Positions 1 through 5,528 of a stretch of DNA of 5,742 nucleotides are shown here, in pieces; position 1 is the first letter of the stretch, and every line of letters begins with the position of its first letter. Source of the stretch: an uncultured Prevotella sp. (GTDB lineage: Bacteria; Bacteroidota; Bacteroidia; Bacteroidales; Bacteroidaceae); NCBI GenBank assembly GCA_937906765.1, contig CALCUV010000089.1, positions 1 to 5,742 of the forward strand, in the 5' to 3' direction. The translations under genes and the position numbers were made by a program. A model generated the notes under the pieces. The model saw only the letters and a list, made by a program, of their open reading frames with translations. It had not been told where the DNA came from and did no database searches.

Positions 1-1103
1 GAGCGGAGTCCGCGTGCGCCAAGTTTATACTCCAAGGCTTTATCTACCACATAGTCATAAACTTCGGGATGTATTTCGAGCTTCACACCGTCCATTTCAA
101 AGAGTTTAGTGTACTGCTTAACAATGGAGTTCTTCGGCTGCGTAAGAATGTTGCGCAATGCCTCTTTATCCAAAGGATTAAGGTAAGTGAGCACAGGCAG
201 GCGCCCAATAACTTCGGGAATAAGTCCGAAACTCTTCAAGTCCTGCGGGCGGATGTATTGCATGAGGTTTGAAGGGTCGAGTTTGCGCACGTTCTGCACG
301 GAATCAAAACCCACCGTGTGAGTGTTCATGCGCTGAGCAATTTTCTTCTCAATACCATCGAATGCACCACCACAAATAAAGAGGATGTTGCGCGTATCTA
401 CCTTCACATAATCCTGGTCGGGATGCTTACGTCCACCCTTTGGTGGAACATTAACGATGGAACCTTCGAGGAGTTTGAGCATTGCCTGCTGTACGCCTTC
501 ACCACTCACGTCGCGGGTGATGCTGGGATTATCGCTCTTTCGGGCAATCTTGTCAATCTCATCAATGAAGATAATTCCGCGCTCTGCTTCTGCCACATTA
601 TAATCCGACACTTGAAGGAGGCGCGAAAGGATGCTTTCAACATCTTCACCTACATAACCAGCTTCGGTAAAGACTGTGGCATCAACAATGGTGAAGGGCA
701 CGTCAAGGAGTTTGGCAATGGTACGTGCAAGAAGTGTCTTCCCCGTACCCGTGGAACCCACCATAATGATGTTTGACTTTTCAATCTCCACACCGTCATC
801 ATCAGTTGTCTGACTAATGCGCTTGTAGTGATTGTAGACAGAGACTGCGAGGTAACGCTTGGCATCATCCTGCCCGATAACGTATTGATCAAGGTATTCC
901 TTTATCTCAGCAGGTTTGGGGAGCGTCTTCAACTCCTTGGTGGGAGCATTGCGTTTGGCACCCTTTCCGGGAACTCCATCCAAGATTTCAGATGCCATAC
1001 GGATGCAATCATTACAAATGGCACCGTTTAAACCTTGAATTAGCAATCCCACTTCCGACTCTGGGCGACCACAAAAGTCGCATTGTCGCTTCTGTTTCTT
1101 CAT
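1..1103 (-). CDS. clpX: ClpX, ATP-dependent unfoldase subunit of ClpXP (3' end cut by window edge)
   Basis: AAA+ unfoldase that recognises tagged or damaged proteins in the cytoplasm and threads them into ClpP. I translated the minus strand by eye: 367 codons from the ATG at 1103-1101 run open to the left edge. Visible in order: a four-cysteine zinc-binding domain (C8, C11, C30, C33), Walker A GSTGTGKT (116-123), pore-1 loop GYVGED (149-154), Walker B IIFIDE (177-182), RKH loop (225-227), the ClpP-docking tripeptide VGF (264-266, matching the [LIV]-G-[FL] pattern), box VII-like [11 protein letters not shown] (293-303), and sensor-2 motif GARGLR at the very end. The family is usually about 410-425 aa, so roughly 45-55 residues of the small AAA+ domain are missing only because the window ends. 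The start follows the clpP stop by 6 nt, so it is very probably co-transcribed with clpP. Walker A has Ser where E. coli ClpX has Pro; the essential GxxGxGKT residues are intact. Identification is secure. Confidence 0.97.
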   Translation of the reverse strand, partial: MKKQKRQCDFCGRPESEVGLLIQGLNGAICNDCIRMASEILDGVPGKGAKRNAPTKELKTLPKPAEIKEYLDQYVIGQDDAKRYLAVSVYNHYKRISQTTDDDGVEIEKSNIIMVGSTGTGKTLLARTIAKLLDVPFTIVDATVFTEAGYVGEDVESILSRLLQVSDYNVAEAERGIIFIDEIDKIARKSDNPSITRDVSGEGVQQAMLKLLEGSIVNVPPKGGRKHPDQDYVKVDTRNILFICGGAFDGIEKKIAQRMNTHTVGFDSVQNVRKLDPSNLMQYIRPQDLKSFGLIPEVIGRLPVLTYLNPLDKEALRNILTQPKNSIVKQYTKLFEMDGVKLEIHPEVYDYVVDKALEYKLGARGLR

Positions 1104-1109
1104 AGTGGA

Positions 1110-1778
1110 TTACTTTCTAAGCAACACCTTATCGATCATACCATATTCCTTCGCCTCTGTCGCAGTCATCCAATAGTCGCGGTCAGAATCCTGCCACACC
1201 TTGTCGAAATCTGTGTGTGAGTGGTCAGCGATGATGGTGTAAAGTTCCTTCTTAAGTTTAAGAATTTCGCGTGCCGTAATTTCAATATCACTCGCCTGAC
1301 CTTGTGCACCGCCAAGAGGCTGATGTATCATCACGCGTGAGTGAGTCAATGCCGAGCGCTTACCTTCCTGTCCGCTAACGAGGAGAACGGCAGCCATAGA
1401 AGCAGCCATACCCGTACAAATCGTAGCAACGTCTGAAGAGATAAACTGCACGGTGTCGTAAATACCCAAACCGGCATAAACTGAACCACCAGGAGAGTTG
1501 ATGTAAATAGAGATGTCCTTACCTGGATCGCAAGAATCAAGGTAGAGAAGTTGCGCCTGAAGCGTATTCGCCGTATAATCGTCAATCGCTGTGCCGAGGA
1601 AAATAATGCGGTCCATCATGAGGCGCGAGAAGACGTCCATCTGGGTCACGTTGAGTTGACGTTCTTCGAGAATGTAGGGGTTGAGGTACTGATTTTGCAC
1701 CTTCATCACATCGTCAAGCACCATAGAGTTAATACCTACGTGCTTGGTAGCGTATTTGTAAAAGTCGTTCATGTTCAT
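1110..1778 (-). CDS. clpP: ClpP, ATP-dependent Clp protease proteolytic subunit
   Basis: Serine peptidase that forms the double-heptamer degradation chamber and works with ClpX, encoded immediately downstream. The 222-aa protein shows the whole catalytic triad: Ser127 in GMAASMAA, His152 in RVMIHQPLGG and Asp201 in SDRDYWM. These sit a constant 16 residues beyond E. coli Ser111, His136 and Asp185, as expected for an orthologue with a longer N-terminus. INSPGGSVYAG (93-103) is the conserved oxyanion-region motif and QGQASDIEI (159-167) the head-domain region. Two starts are possible, Met1 at 1778 and Met3 at 1772; both follow A-rich sequence and I cannot choose firmly. Any N-terminal propeptide would be removed on assembly, but the site cannot be read here. 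A terminator-like hairpin lies between tig and this gene. No TAnnTTTG promoter element is visible in that gap, so expression may depend on read-through or on a promoter inside tig. Confidence 0.97.
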   Translation of the reverse strand: MNMNDFYKYATKHVGINSMVLDDVMKVQNQYLNPYILEERQLNVTQMDVFSRLMMDRIIFLGTAIDDYTANTLQAQLLYLDSCDPGKDISIYINSPGGSVYAGLGIYDTVQFISSDVATICTGMAASMAAVLLVSGQEGKRSALTHSRVMIHQPLGGAQGQASDIEITAREILKLKKELYTIIADHSHTDFDKVWQDSDRDYWMTATEAKEYGMIDKVLLRK

Positions 1779-1794
1779 AACTTTAAGATTGGAG

Positions 1795-1858
1795 AAAAAA
1801 GGAGTTGGCAGTCAGGTGTTAAGTCATTTTGTATATTAACTCCTGCACTCCCAACTCC
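1795..1858 (-). terminator. Large imperfect hairpin plus T6 between tig and clpP (terminator or attenuator)
   Basis: On the minus strand, GGAGTTGG (1858-1851) pairs with CCAACTCC (1808-1801). After an internal loop, the inner stem continues with CAGG/CCTG-type pairing and GTTAA/TTAAC around a 13-nt loop (1823-1835). The 3' arm is followed directly by TTTTTT (1800-1795). This is the layout of an intrinsic terminator for tig, and only the minus strand has the T-run. Because clpPX lies downstream in the same direction, partial termination that sets the tig:clpPX ratio is my inference. The 5' arm also carries three GGAGT units spaced 7-8 nt apart, so the element may be a dispersed palindromic repeat that doubles as a terminator. 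Confidence 0.65.
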
Positions 1859-1878
1859 TCATAATGGGTTAGATAATA

Positions 1879-3228
1879 TTAGTTTTCAAACAACTTACCG
1901 AACTCTTCTGCAGAAACAGCCTTGTGGTTCAAGTTGAGCACGTTCTTCAACGCTGCAACGAGCTTTGTTTCAATGCTGCGTTCGATGAGTGACTGTGCCT
2001 GCTGCTTGTTCTTGAGCATTTCTTCAGCGTAGTTTTCGAGGTACTCAACGGGAACGTTATTCATGCCGTACTGAGCAAACTGCATGCGAGCAGCTTCAAC
2101 AGCTGCAGCCTTCACGTCTGCTTGTTCGAGCTTGATATCGTTTGCCTTAACGAGCTTTTCCTTGATGAGGTGCCACTTGAGTTCGTTGATAGAAGCGTCG
2201 AAGTGTTCTTCTACATATGCTTCGCCCTTTTCCTTATTGTTGTTGAGCATTACCTTCTTGAGGACTTCGTTGGGGAATTCTACTTCACCCACCTTAGCTT
2301 CGCAATAAGCGCGGAGATCGAGGAGGAACTTATAGTCAGAATCCAACACGTGTTGTGCCTGGATGCCTTCCTTCACCTTTGCACGGAATGCTTCTTCGCC
2401 TTCTACAGCACCTTCGCCAAATACAGCGTTGAAGAATTCCTGGTTGATTTCAGCGGGTACGAAACGGCTGATTTCGTTAACCTGGAAGCTAAAGTCGCCA
2501 GTGTACTGAGCTACTTCTTCCTTCTTTACCTTCAAGAGAGAAGAAACTTCTGCTTCGTTGCCTTCGTATGCCTTTGAGGGGTTGATAACGAGGATATCGT
2601 TTACCTTAGCACCGTTGAAGAGCGCCTTCTGCTCGTCGTTCTTAAAGTAAGTGGGCATGAGGCTTGCGCTTTCAACTACGATACCGCCTTCAACGGGCTG
2701 ACCGTTTTCGTCGAGCTGAGCGAGGATACCACGAAGGATGTCACGTTCTTCATAAGTCTGAACGTTTTCGGGGTGACCAGCCTGCTGTGCCATGCGCTTC
2801 ACCTGAGCGTCAACCATTTCTTCGGTTACGTTGATATCGTAGTAATCAACTGTGTCGTTAGAAGAGAGTTCTACGTTCATTTCGGGTGAAAGACCGAGGT
2901 CGAAGTGGAGTACGAAGTTGTCATCCTTTTCGATATCTACCTGATCATCGTGAGCGATGGGTTCGCCAAGCACGTCGAGGTTGTTTTCCTGGATGTAAGC
3001 ATAAAGCTTTTCGCTGATCAACTTCTGTACTTCTTCAGCCTTGATCTGAGTGCCGTACATCTTCTTAACCATACCAGCAGGTACGTGACCAGGACGGAAA
3101 CCGGGCATCTGCACCTTCTTCTGTGCTGTCTGAAGACCCTTCTTTACGTTTGCTTCGTAATCAGCCTTCTCAATATTAAGAGTAAGTACACCAGTTACAT
3201 TACCTGTCTTCTCAAAAGTAATATTCAT
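1879..3228 (-). CDS. tig: Trigger factor, ribosome-associated chaperone
   Basis: Cytoplasmic chaperone that docks at the ribosomal exit tunnel and shields nascent chains. The 449-aa protein is close to the usual size (E. coli 432 aa). The N-terminal ribosome-binding domain covers about residues 1-130 and contains the signature loop GFRPGHVP (43-50), equivalent to the E. coli GFRKGKVP ribosome-contact loop. An FKBP-like middle domain covers about 155-252, followed by the helical C-terminal 'arms' from about 257 to the end. The middle domain is very divergent: where typical trigger factors have an IPGFE-type motif, this one reads LMPTYFKNDEQKALFNG, so prolyl isomerase activity is doubtful. The ATG at 3228 is preceded by A-rich sequence. 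The gene heads the tig-clpP-clpX order found in many bacteria. Codon choice (many AAG, TTC, GAG) looks like that of a highly expressed gene. Confidence 0.96.
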   Translation of the reverse strand: MNITFEKTGNVTGVLTLNIEKADYEANVKKGLQTAQKKVQMPGFRPGHVPAGMVKKMYGTQIKAEEVQKLISEKLYAYIQENNLDVLGEPIAHDDQVDIEKDDNFVLHFDLGLSPEMNVELSSNDTVDYYDINVTEEMVDAQVKRMAQQAGHPENVQTYEERDILRGILAQLDENGQPVEGGIVVESASLMPTYFKNDEQKALFNGAKVNDILVINPSKAYEGNEAEVSSLLKVKKEEVAQYTGDFSFQVNEISRFVPAEINQEFFNAVFGEGAVEGEEAFRAKVKEGIQAQHVLDSDYKFLLDLRAYCEAKVGEVEFPNEVLKKVMLNNNKEKGEAYVEEHFDASINELKWHLIKEKLVKANDIKLEQADVKAAAVEAARMQFAQYGMNNVPVEYLENYAEEMLKNKQQAQSLIERSIETKLVAALKNVLNLNHKAVSAEEFGKLFEN

Positions 3229-3269
3229 TTTAGTTTTTGTTTATGGAAAGTTTATAATATTTGCGGACG

Positions 3270-3277
3270 CAAAATTA
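3270..3277 (-). promoter_or_regulatory. Candidate -7 element of the tig promoter
   Basis: The minus strand reads TAATTTTG (3277-3270), an exact match to the Bacteroidota -7 consensus TAnnTTTG, followed by CGTCCGC. It lies about 42 nt before the tig start codon, which would give a leader of roughly 35 nt. I see no TTG at the -33 spacing, so only half of the promoter is supported. The region is AT-rich and a chance match is possible. Confidence 0.5.
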
Positions 3278-3341
3278 ATATTATTTTTTGAGATTCCCTA
3301 TTTTGCGCTCTAATTTTCTGTCGTTAATACACATTTTTATA

Positions 3342-3349
3342 TAAATTTG
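3342..3349 (+). promoter_or_regulatory. Candidate -7 element of the ispE promoter
   Basis: TAAATTTG matches the Bacteroidota -7 consensus TAnnTTTG exactly and is followed by CAGAAAC. The best -33 candidate is the weak TCTG at 3317-3320 (21-nt spacer). Transcription would begin near 3355 and give an A/T-rich leader of about 80 nt before the ispE ATG at 3435. It faces away from the tig promoter, so the 3229-3434 gap is a divergent promoter region. I found no riboswitch-like structure in the leader. Confidence 0.5.
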
Positions 3350-3434
3350 CAGAAACATCTCTTACTTATTGTATACATCAAACCTGAAAAACTTACAATC
3401 TCATTACCTCAAAACTTTAAAACTTTCCCCATAT

Positions 3435-4262
3435 ATGCTTCAATTTCCTAATTGTAAAATTAATATAGGTCTTAACATTCTTCGCAAACGTGAGGACGGT
3501 TATCATGACTTAGCAACTATCTTCTACCCCATCCCACTTCACGACAATCTTGAAATTCAACGAATCAGTGAAAAGGATGAACCTTATCGACTTTTGCTAT
3601 CTGGTAACAAAATCGAGGGTAACCCTGAGAGCAATCTTATCGTGCGTGTTTACAACGATTTAAAGAAGGAGTTCAACCTTCCTCCCATTGACATCCACCT
3701 CTACAAGCGCATCCCTACAGGCGCTGGACTTGGAGGCGGAAGTTGTAATGCCGCCTATATGATTAAGATGCTCAACGAGGAATTTTCGCTCGGGTTTACT
3801 GACGATGAGATGGAGCGTCGCATTGCACCCTATGGTGCCGATTGCGCTTTCTTTGTGCGTGAGCAACCCGCCTTTGCCACAGGCATTGGCGACCAACTTA
3901 CACCCATTAACCTCTCCCTCAAGGGGTATCACCTTTTATTGGTTAAACCAGACGACTTTGTTTCTACAAAAGAAGCCTATGCTGGAGTCAAGCCTCAGAT
4001 TCCCGAACACGATTTACTTCAAGCAATAAAAGCACCCATCGAAACGTGGCGCTCCACCATTGTTAATGATTTCGAGCGAAGTGTTTTTACCAATCATCCA
4101 CGCATCGCAGCTATTAAAGAAACCCTCTATGACATGGGGGCAATTTATGCCGCAATGAGCGGAAGTGGAAGTACTGTGTTTGGTATTTTCAAAAGCGCCC
4201 CGATGGATTACGAAGAAGTTTTCAAGGATTGTTTCACATTCCACACCGCCAATCTTGTATGA
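3435..4262 (+). CDS. ispE: 4-diphosphocytidyl-2-C-methyl-D-erythritol kinase (IspE)
   Basis: GHMP-family kinase that phosphorylates the 2-hydroxyl of CDP-methylerythritol with ATP, a middle step of the MEP isoprenoid pathway in the cytoplasm. From the ATG at 3435 the product is 275 aa, close to the family's usual 280-300. The N-terminus FPNCKINIGLNI carries the conserved Lys8 and Asn10. The GHMP ATP-binding loop is IPTGAGLGGGSCNAA (93-107). GADCAFF (134-140) holds the putative catalytic Asp136. MSGSGSTVFG (241-250) is the C-terminal glycine-rich GHMP motif. An in-frame TTG at 3369 would add 22 residues that do not fit the family, because IspE proteins normally begin just before the FPNxKIN motif; I therefore chose 3435. 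No Shine-Dalgarno motif is visible. The stop codon overlaps the start of the next gene by 4 nt. All core motifs are intact and the assignment is secure. Confidence 0.96.
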   Translation: MLQFPNCKINIGLNILRKREDGYHDLATIFYPIPLHDNLEIQRISEKDEPYRLLLSGNKIEGNPESNLIVRVYNDLKKEFNLPPIDIHLYKRIPTGAGLGGGSCNAAYMIKMLNEEFSLGFTDDEMERRIAPYGADCAFFVREQPAFATGIGDQLTPINLSLKGYHLLLVKPDDFVSTKEAYAGVKPQIPEHDLLQAIKAPIETWRSTIVNDFERSVFTNHPRIAAIKETLYDMGAIYAAMSGSGSTVFGIFKSAPMDYEEVFKDCFTFHTANLV

Positions 4263-5017
4263 TTTTTTATTTCTCAGGAACAGGCAATAGTCGATACATC
4301 GCAAAACACATTGCGACACTCACGAACGACACTCACGTTTCAATTACAGAAAAAGAGATTTCACCGACTAACGATGAGCGCATCGGATTATTCTTCCCCG
4401 TCCACGCATGGAGTGCGCCCATTGTAATGGAAGAATTCTTAAGTAACCGACTTTCCATACTCATCACCCATCCCTCTCCATATATATACATGGTGTGTAC
4501 GTGTGGAGATGACATTGGCAAAACGCATAACATTATTGCTGAAATTCTCAAGAAAAATGGTCTCCACCTTTCAGCGGCATTTTCTTTAATAATGCCCGAT
4601 TCTTATATCGGACTTCCTGGATTCGACATCAACTCAGAAGAGGTTGAGAGAAGCAAAATTGAGCAATCTATCAAGAAACTTCCACGAATTGCCGAATTCA
4701 TCCTTCAGAATGAAACTGTTGAAGAAGTAAAACCGGGTCCCTTTCCATGGACCAAAAGTTTTATCCTCCGACCTTTATTCTATCGATTCTTCGCTGGTGT
4801 CCGTCTCTTCCGTTCGACAGAGAAATGTATCGGATGCGGACGGTGTAAAAACATTTGCCCTATGCAAAATATCACACTCGAAAACAAACTTCCGCATTGG
4901 GGTAAGAATTGTGCAAATTGCTTAGCATGCTATCACATCTGCCCAAAGAAATGTATTGAGTACGGCAGATTCAGCAAAGGTAAAGGACAATATAAATTAT
5001 TAATAAACAACAAATAG
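4259..5017 (+). CDS. EFR1-type protein: flavodoxin-like domain fused to a 2x[4Fe-4S] ferredoxin
   Basis: Probable cytoplasmic electron carrier or oxidoreductase; the physiological partner is unknown. The 252-aa product starts MIFYFSGTGNSRYIA. SGTGNSR (6-12) is the phosphate-binding loop of flavodoxin-like FMN domains, and GLFFPVHAWSAP (43-54) fits the next flavodoxin strand and loop. The C-terminal quarter has two classical 4Fe-4S motifs: Cys190, 193, 196, 200 in CIGCGRCKNICP, and Cys218, 221, 224, 228 in CANCLACYHICP. That flavodoxin-then-ferredoxin order defines the EFR1 family. No signal peptide is seen. The ATG at 4259 overlaps the ispE stop as ATGA, so translation is probably coupled. 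The longer in-frame TTG start at 4229 lies inside ispE and would place non-family residues before the first beta strand. IspG and IspH of the MEP pathway are Fe-S reductases that need such donors, so a link with ispE is attractive but inferred. Confidence 0.9.
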   Translation: MIFYFSGTGNSRYIAKHIATLTNDTHVSITEKEISPTNDERIGLFFPVHAWSAPIVMEEFLSNRLSILITHPSPYIYMVCTCGDDIGKTHNIIAEILKKNGLHLSAAFSLIMPDSYIGLPGFDINSEEVERSKIEQSIKKLPRIAEFILQNETVEEVKPGPFPWTKSFILRPLFYRFFAGVRLFRSTEKCIGCGRCKNICPMQNITLENKLPHWGKNCANCLACYHICPKKCIEYGRFSKGKGQYKLLINNK

Positions 5018-5058
5018 CACCTGTTTATTATACAATAAAACAAACAACCGAATCACTT

Positions 5059-5086
5059 AAATCCCCTTATCTTTGGGGATTTTTTT
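5059..5086 (+). terminator. Intrinsic terminator of the ispE-EFR1 unit
   Basis: AAATCCCC (5059-5066) and GGGGATTT (5075-5082) form a perfect 8-bp stem around the 8-nt loop TTATCTTT. The T-run 5080-5086 continues from the stem. It begins about 42 nt after the EFR1 stop codon. This is a textbook Rho-independent terminator for plus-strand transcription. Confidence 0.9.
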
Positions 5087-5124
5087 ATGTTAAAAAAATC
5101 GCAGAATTTGCAATTATCTTAGAA

Positions 5125-5292
5125 TTAAACGGTTATTCGGATTGCTTGAAAATTGGGTAACGAGATAGCGACCGTTCGTATTTCTGAGTTCTTCATCATT
5201 ATGCTACAATGTGACAACTCTGATGCAACAAAGGTACAAAAATAAAAGCAGACGAAAAGAGAGGTTGCTATAAATTCTTTTTTCGTCTGCAT
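5125..5292 (-). CDS. Possible small hydrophobic protein of 55 aa, unassigned
   Basis: I do not recognise a function. From the ATG at 5292-5290 the minus strand stays open for 55 codons to TAA at 5127-5125. The product begins MQTKKE, then has a hydrophobic run FIATSLFVCFYFCTFVA (7-23), then a polar, mildly basic tail with MMKNSEIRT (32-40). A basic N-terminus with one hydrophobic segment would suit a small membrane protein or the toxin of a type I toxin-antitoxin pair. Its first 15 codons coincide with an 11-bp hairpin that includes the G of the start codon, so mRNA folding could restrict translation. Against it: the hydrophobic stretch comes from T-rich DNA that also contains a promoter-like TACCTTTG (5236-5229), so the reading frame may be an accident of regulatory sequence. 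A shorter version of 24 or 23 aa (starts at 5199 or 5196) would lie downstream of that promoter. Confidence 0.25.
   Translation of the reverse strand: MQTKKEFIATSLFVCFYFCTFVASELSHCSIMMKNSEIRTVAISLPNFQAIRITV
5229..5236 (-). promoter_or_regulatory. Candidate minus-strand -7 element in the intergenic region
   Basis: The minus strand reads TACCTTTG (5236-5229), an exact TAnnTTTG match in the context TTTTTG-TACCTTTG-TTGC, typical of Bacteroidota promoters. No clear TTG sits at the -33 spacing. Transcription would run left from about 5223, through a 24-codon mini-ORF (5199-5125) to a T7 run at 5099-5092. That would give a transcript of about 130 nt, either a small RNA or a short mRNA. Only the motif is seen; the transcript is inferred. 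Confidence 0.4.
5248..5290 (-). repeat. 11-bp perfect inverted repeat with 21-nt loop (hairpin, terminator-like on minus strand)
   Basis: GCAGACGAAAA (5248-5258) and TTTTCGTCTGC (5280-5290) are exact inverted copies. On the minus strand the hairpin is followed by TTTTATTTTTG (5247-5237), so it resembles an intrinsic terminator for anything transcribed leftward from 5300 or beyond. On the plus strand the following sequence ATATTTTATG is a poorer T-run. No gene to its right points leftward, so its client is not visible. It also overlaps the start of the possible small ORF. Confidence 0.6.
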
Positions 5293-5306
5293 ATTTTATG
5301 TTGCAT

Positions 5307-5496
5307 TTGCGAAAAAAGTTTAGTCCGTTTTGGATATATAGACTGTAATGGTGAAAACAAACTTATTGCAAGTTGAAGTTAACGTTGATAGTAATTACAA
5401 TTGAAGTATAAGCTATATATGCCCATTTTGCAATCGTTTATTGTTAGTTTACATTCTTCGGTTTACTAATCAATCAGATTTCTTTACTCTTATTTA
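5307..5496. other. AT-rich intergenic sequence, no gene recognised
   Basis: This stretch is AT-rich with stop codons in all frames. It holds one minus-strand match to the -7 consensus, TAAGTTTG (5365-5358), without a -33 partner; a transcript from it could end at the 5248-5290 hairpin. It also holds one ATTGTTAG (5440-5447), identical to an arm of the palindrome at 5531-5546. I see no RNA gene, insertion-sequence end or long repeat here. Confidence 0.5.
5440..5447 (+). promoter_or_regulatory. Possible operator half-site upstream of tetR
   Basis: ATTGTTAG is identical to the right arm of the 16-bp palindrome at 5531-5546 and lies about 90 bp upstream of it. The matching left arm is not present, so it is at most a half-site. 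An 8-bp match in AT-rich sequence can arise by chance. Confidence 0.2.
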
Positions 5497-5528
5497 TTTT
5501 GTGAAGTGAGAATTTATTCTTAGTTTTG
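5497..5528 (+). promoter_or_regulatory. Promoter P1 of the tetR-family gene
   Basis: TTTTG (5497-5501) and TAGTTTTG (5521-5528) match the Bacteroidota -33 TTG and -7 TAnnTTTG elements with a 19-nt spacer, within the normal 19-21 range. This is one of two complete two-part promoters in the window. Transcription would start near 5534, inside the palindrome 5531-5546, so a bound repressor would block it. The leader would be about 35 nt. Confidence 0.7.

Larger units (their letters stand above)
5223..5306. repeat. Outer 8-bp inverted repeat enclosing the hairpin
   Basis: ATGCAACA (5223-5230) and TGTTGCAT (5299-5306) are exact inverted copies, 17 nt and 8 nt outside the inner hairpin arms. The left arm overlaps the end of the TACCTTTG element. 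The nested arrangement spans 84 bp. Eight base pairs in AT-rich DNA is modest evidence alone; the nesting is what makes it notable. Confidence 0.4.

Noticed and set aside
318..776. Long plus-strand open frame inside clpX
   Set aside because: It is antisense to unmistakable ClpX motifs and has no family resemblance; the same holds for the other open frames lying opposite or within clpP, tig and ispE.
3369..3434. In-frame TTG start extending IspE by 22 residues
   Set aside because: The added residues do not resemble IspE N-termini, the family normally starts just before FPNxKIN, and an ATG sits at exactly that place (3435).
4229..4258. In-frame TTG start extending the EFR1 protein by 10 residues into ispE
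   Set aside because: The flavodoxin domain starts right at MIFYFSGTGNS, and ATGA overlap at 4259 is a common coupled-start arrangement.
5091..5111. Minus-strand GCA-AATTC-TGC followed by T7 as a terminator
   Set aside because: The stem is only 3 bp. The T-run may end a short transcript, but the structure is too weak to annotate.
5290..5306. Alternative minus-strand start at 5306 giving MQHKICRRKK
   Set aside because: This frame hits a TAG after 12 codons, because the A-run at 5283-5278 has six bases. It is not in frame with the 55-codon ORF, and I have no evidence of a sequencing error.
5348..5404. 18-codon plus-strand ORF beginning MVKTNLLQ
   Set aside because: Very short, with no start signals or recognisable features; such frames are expected by chance.
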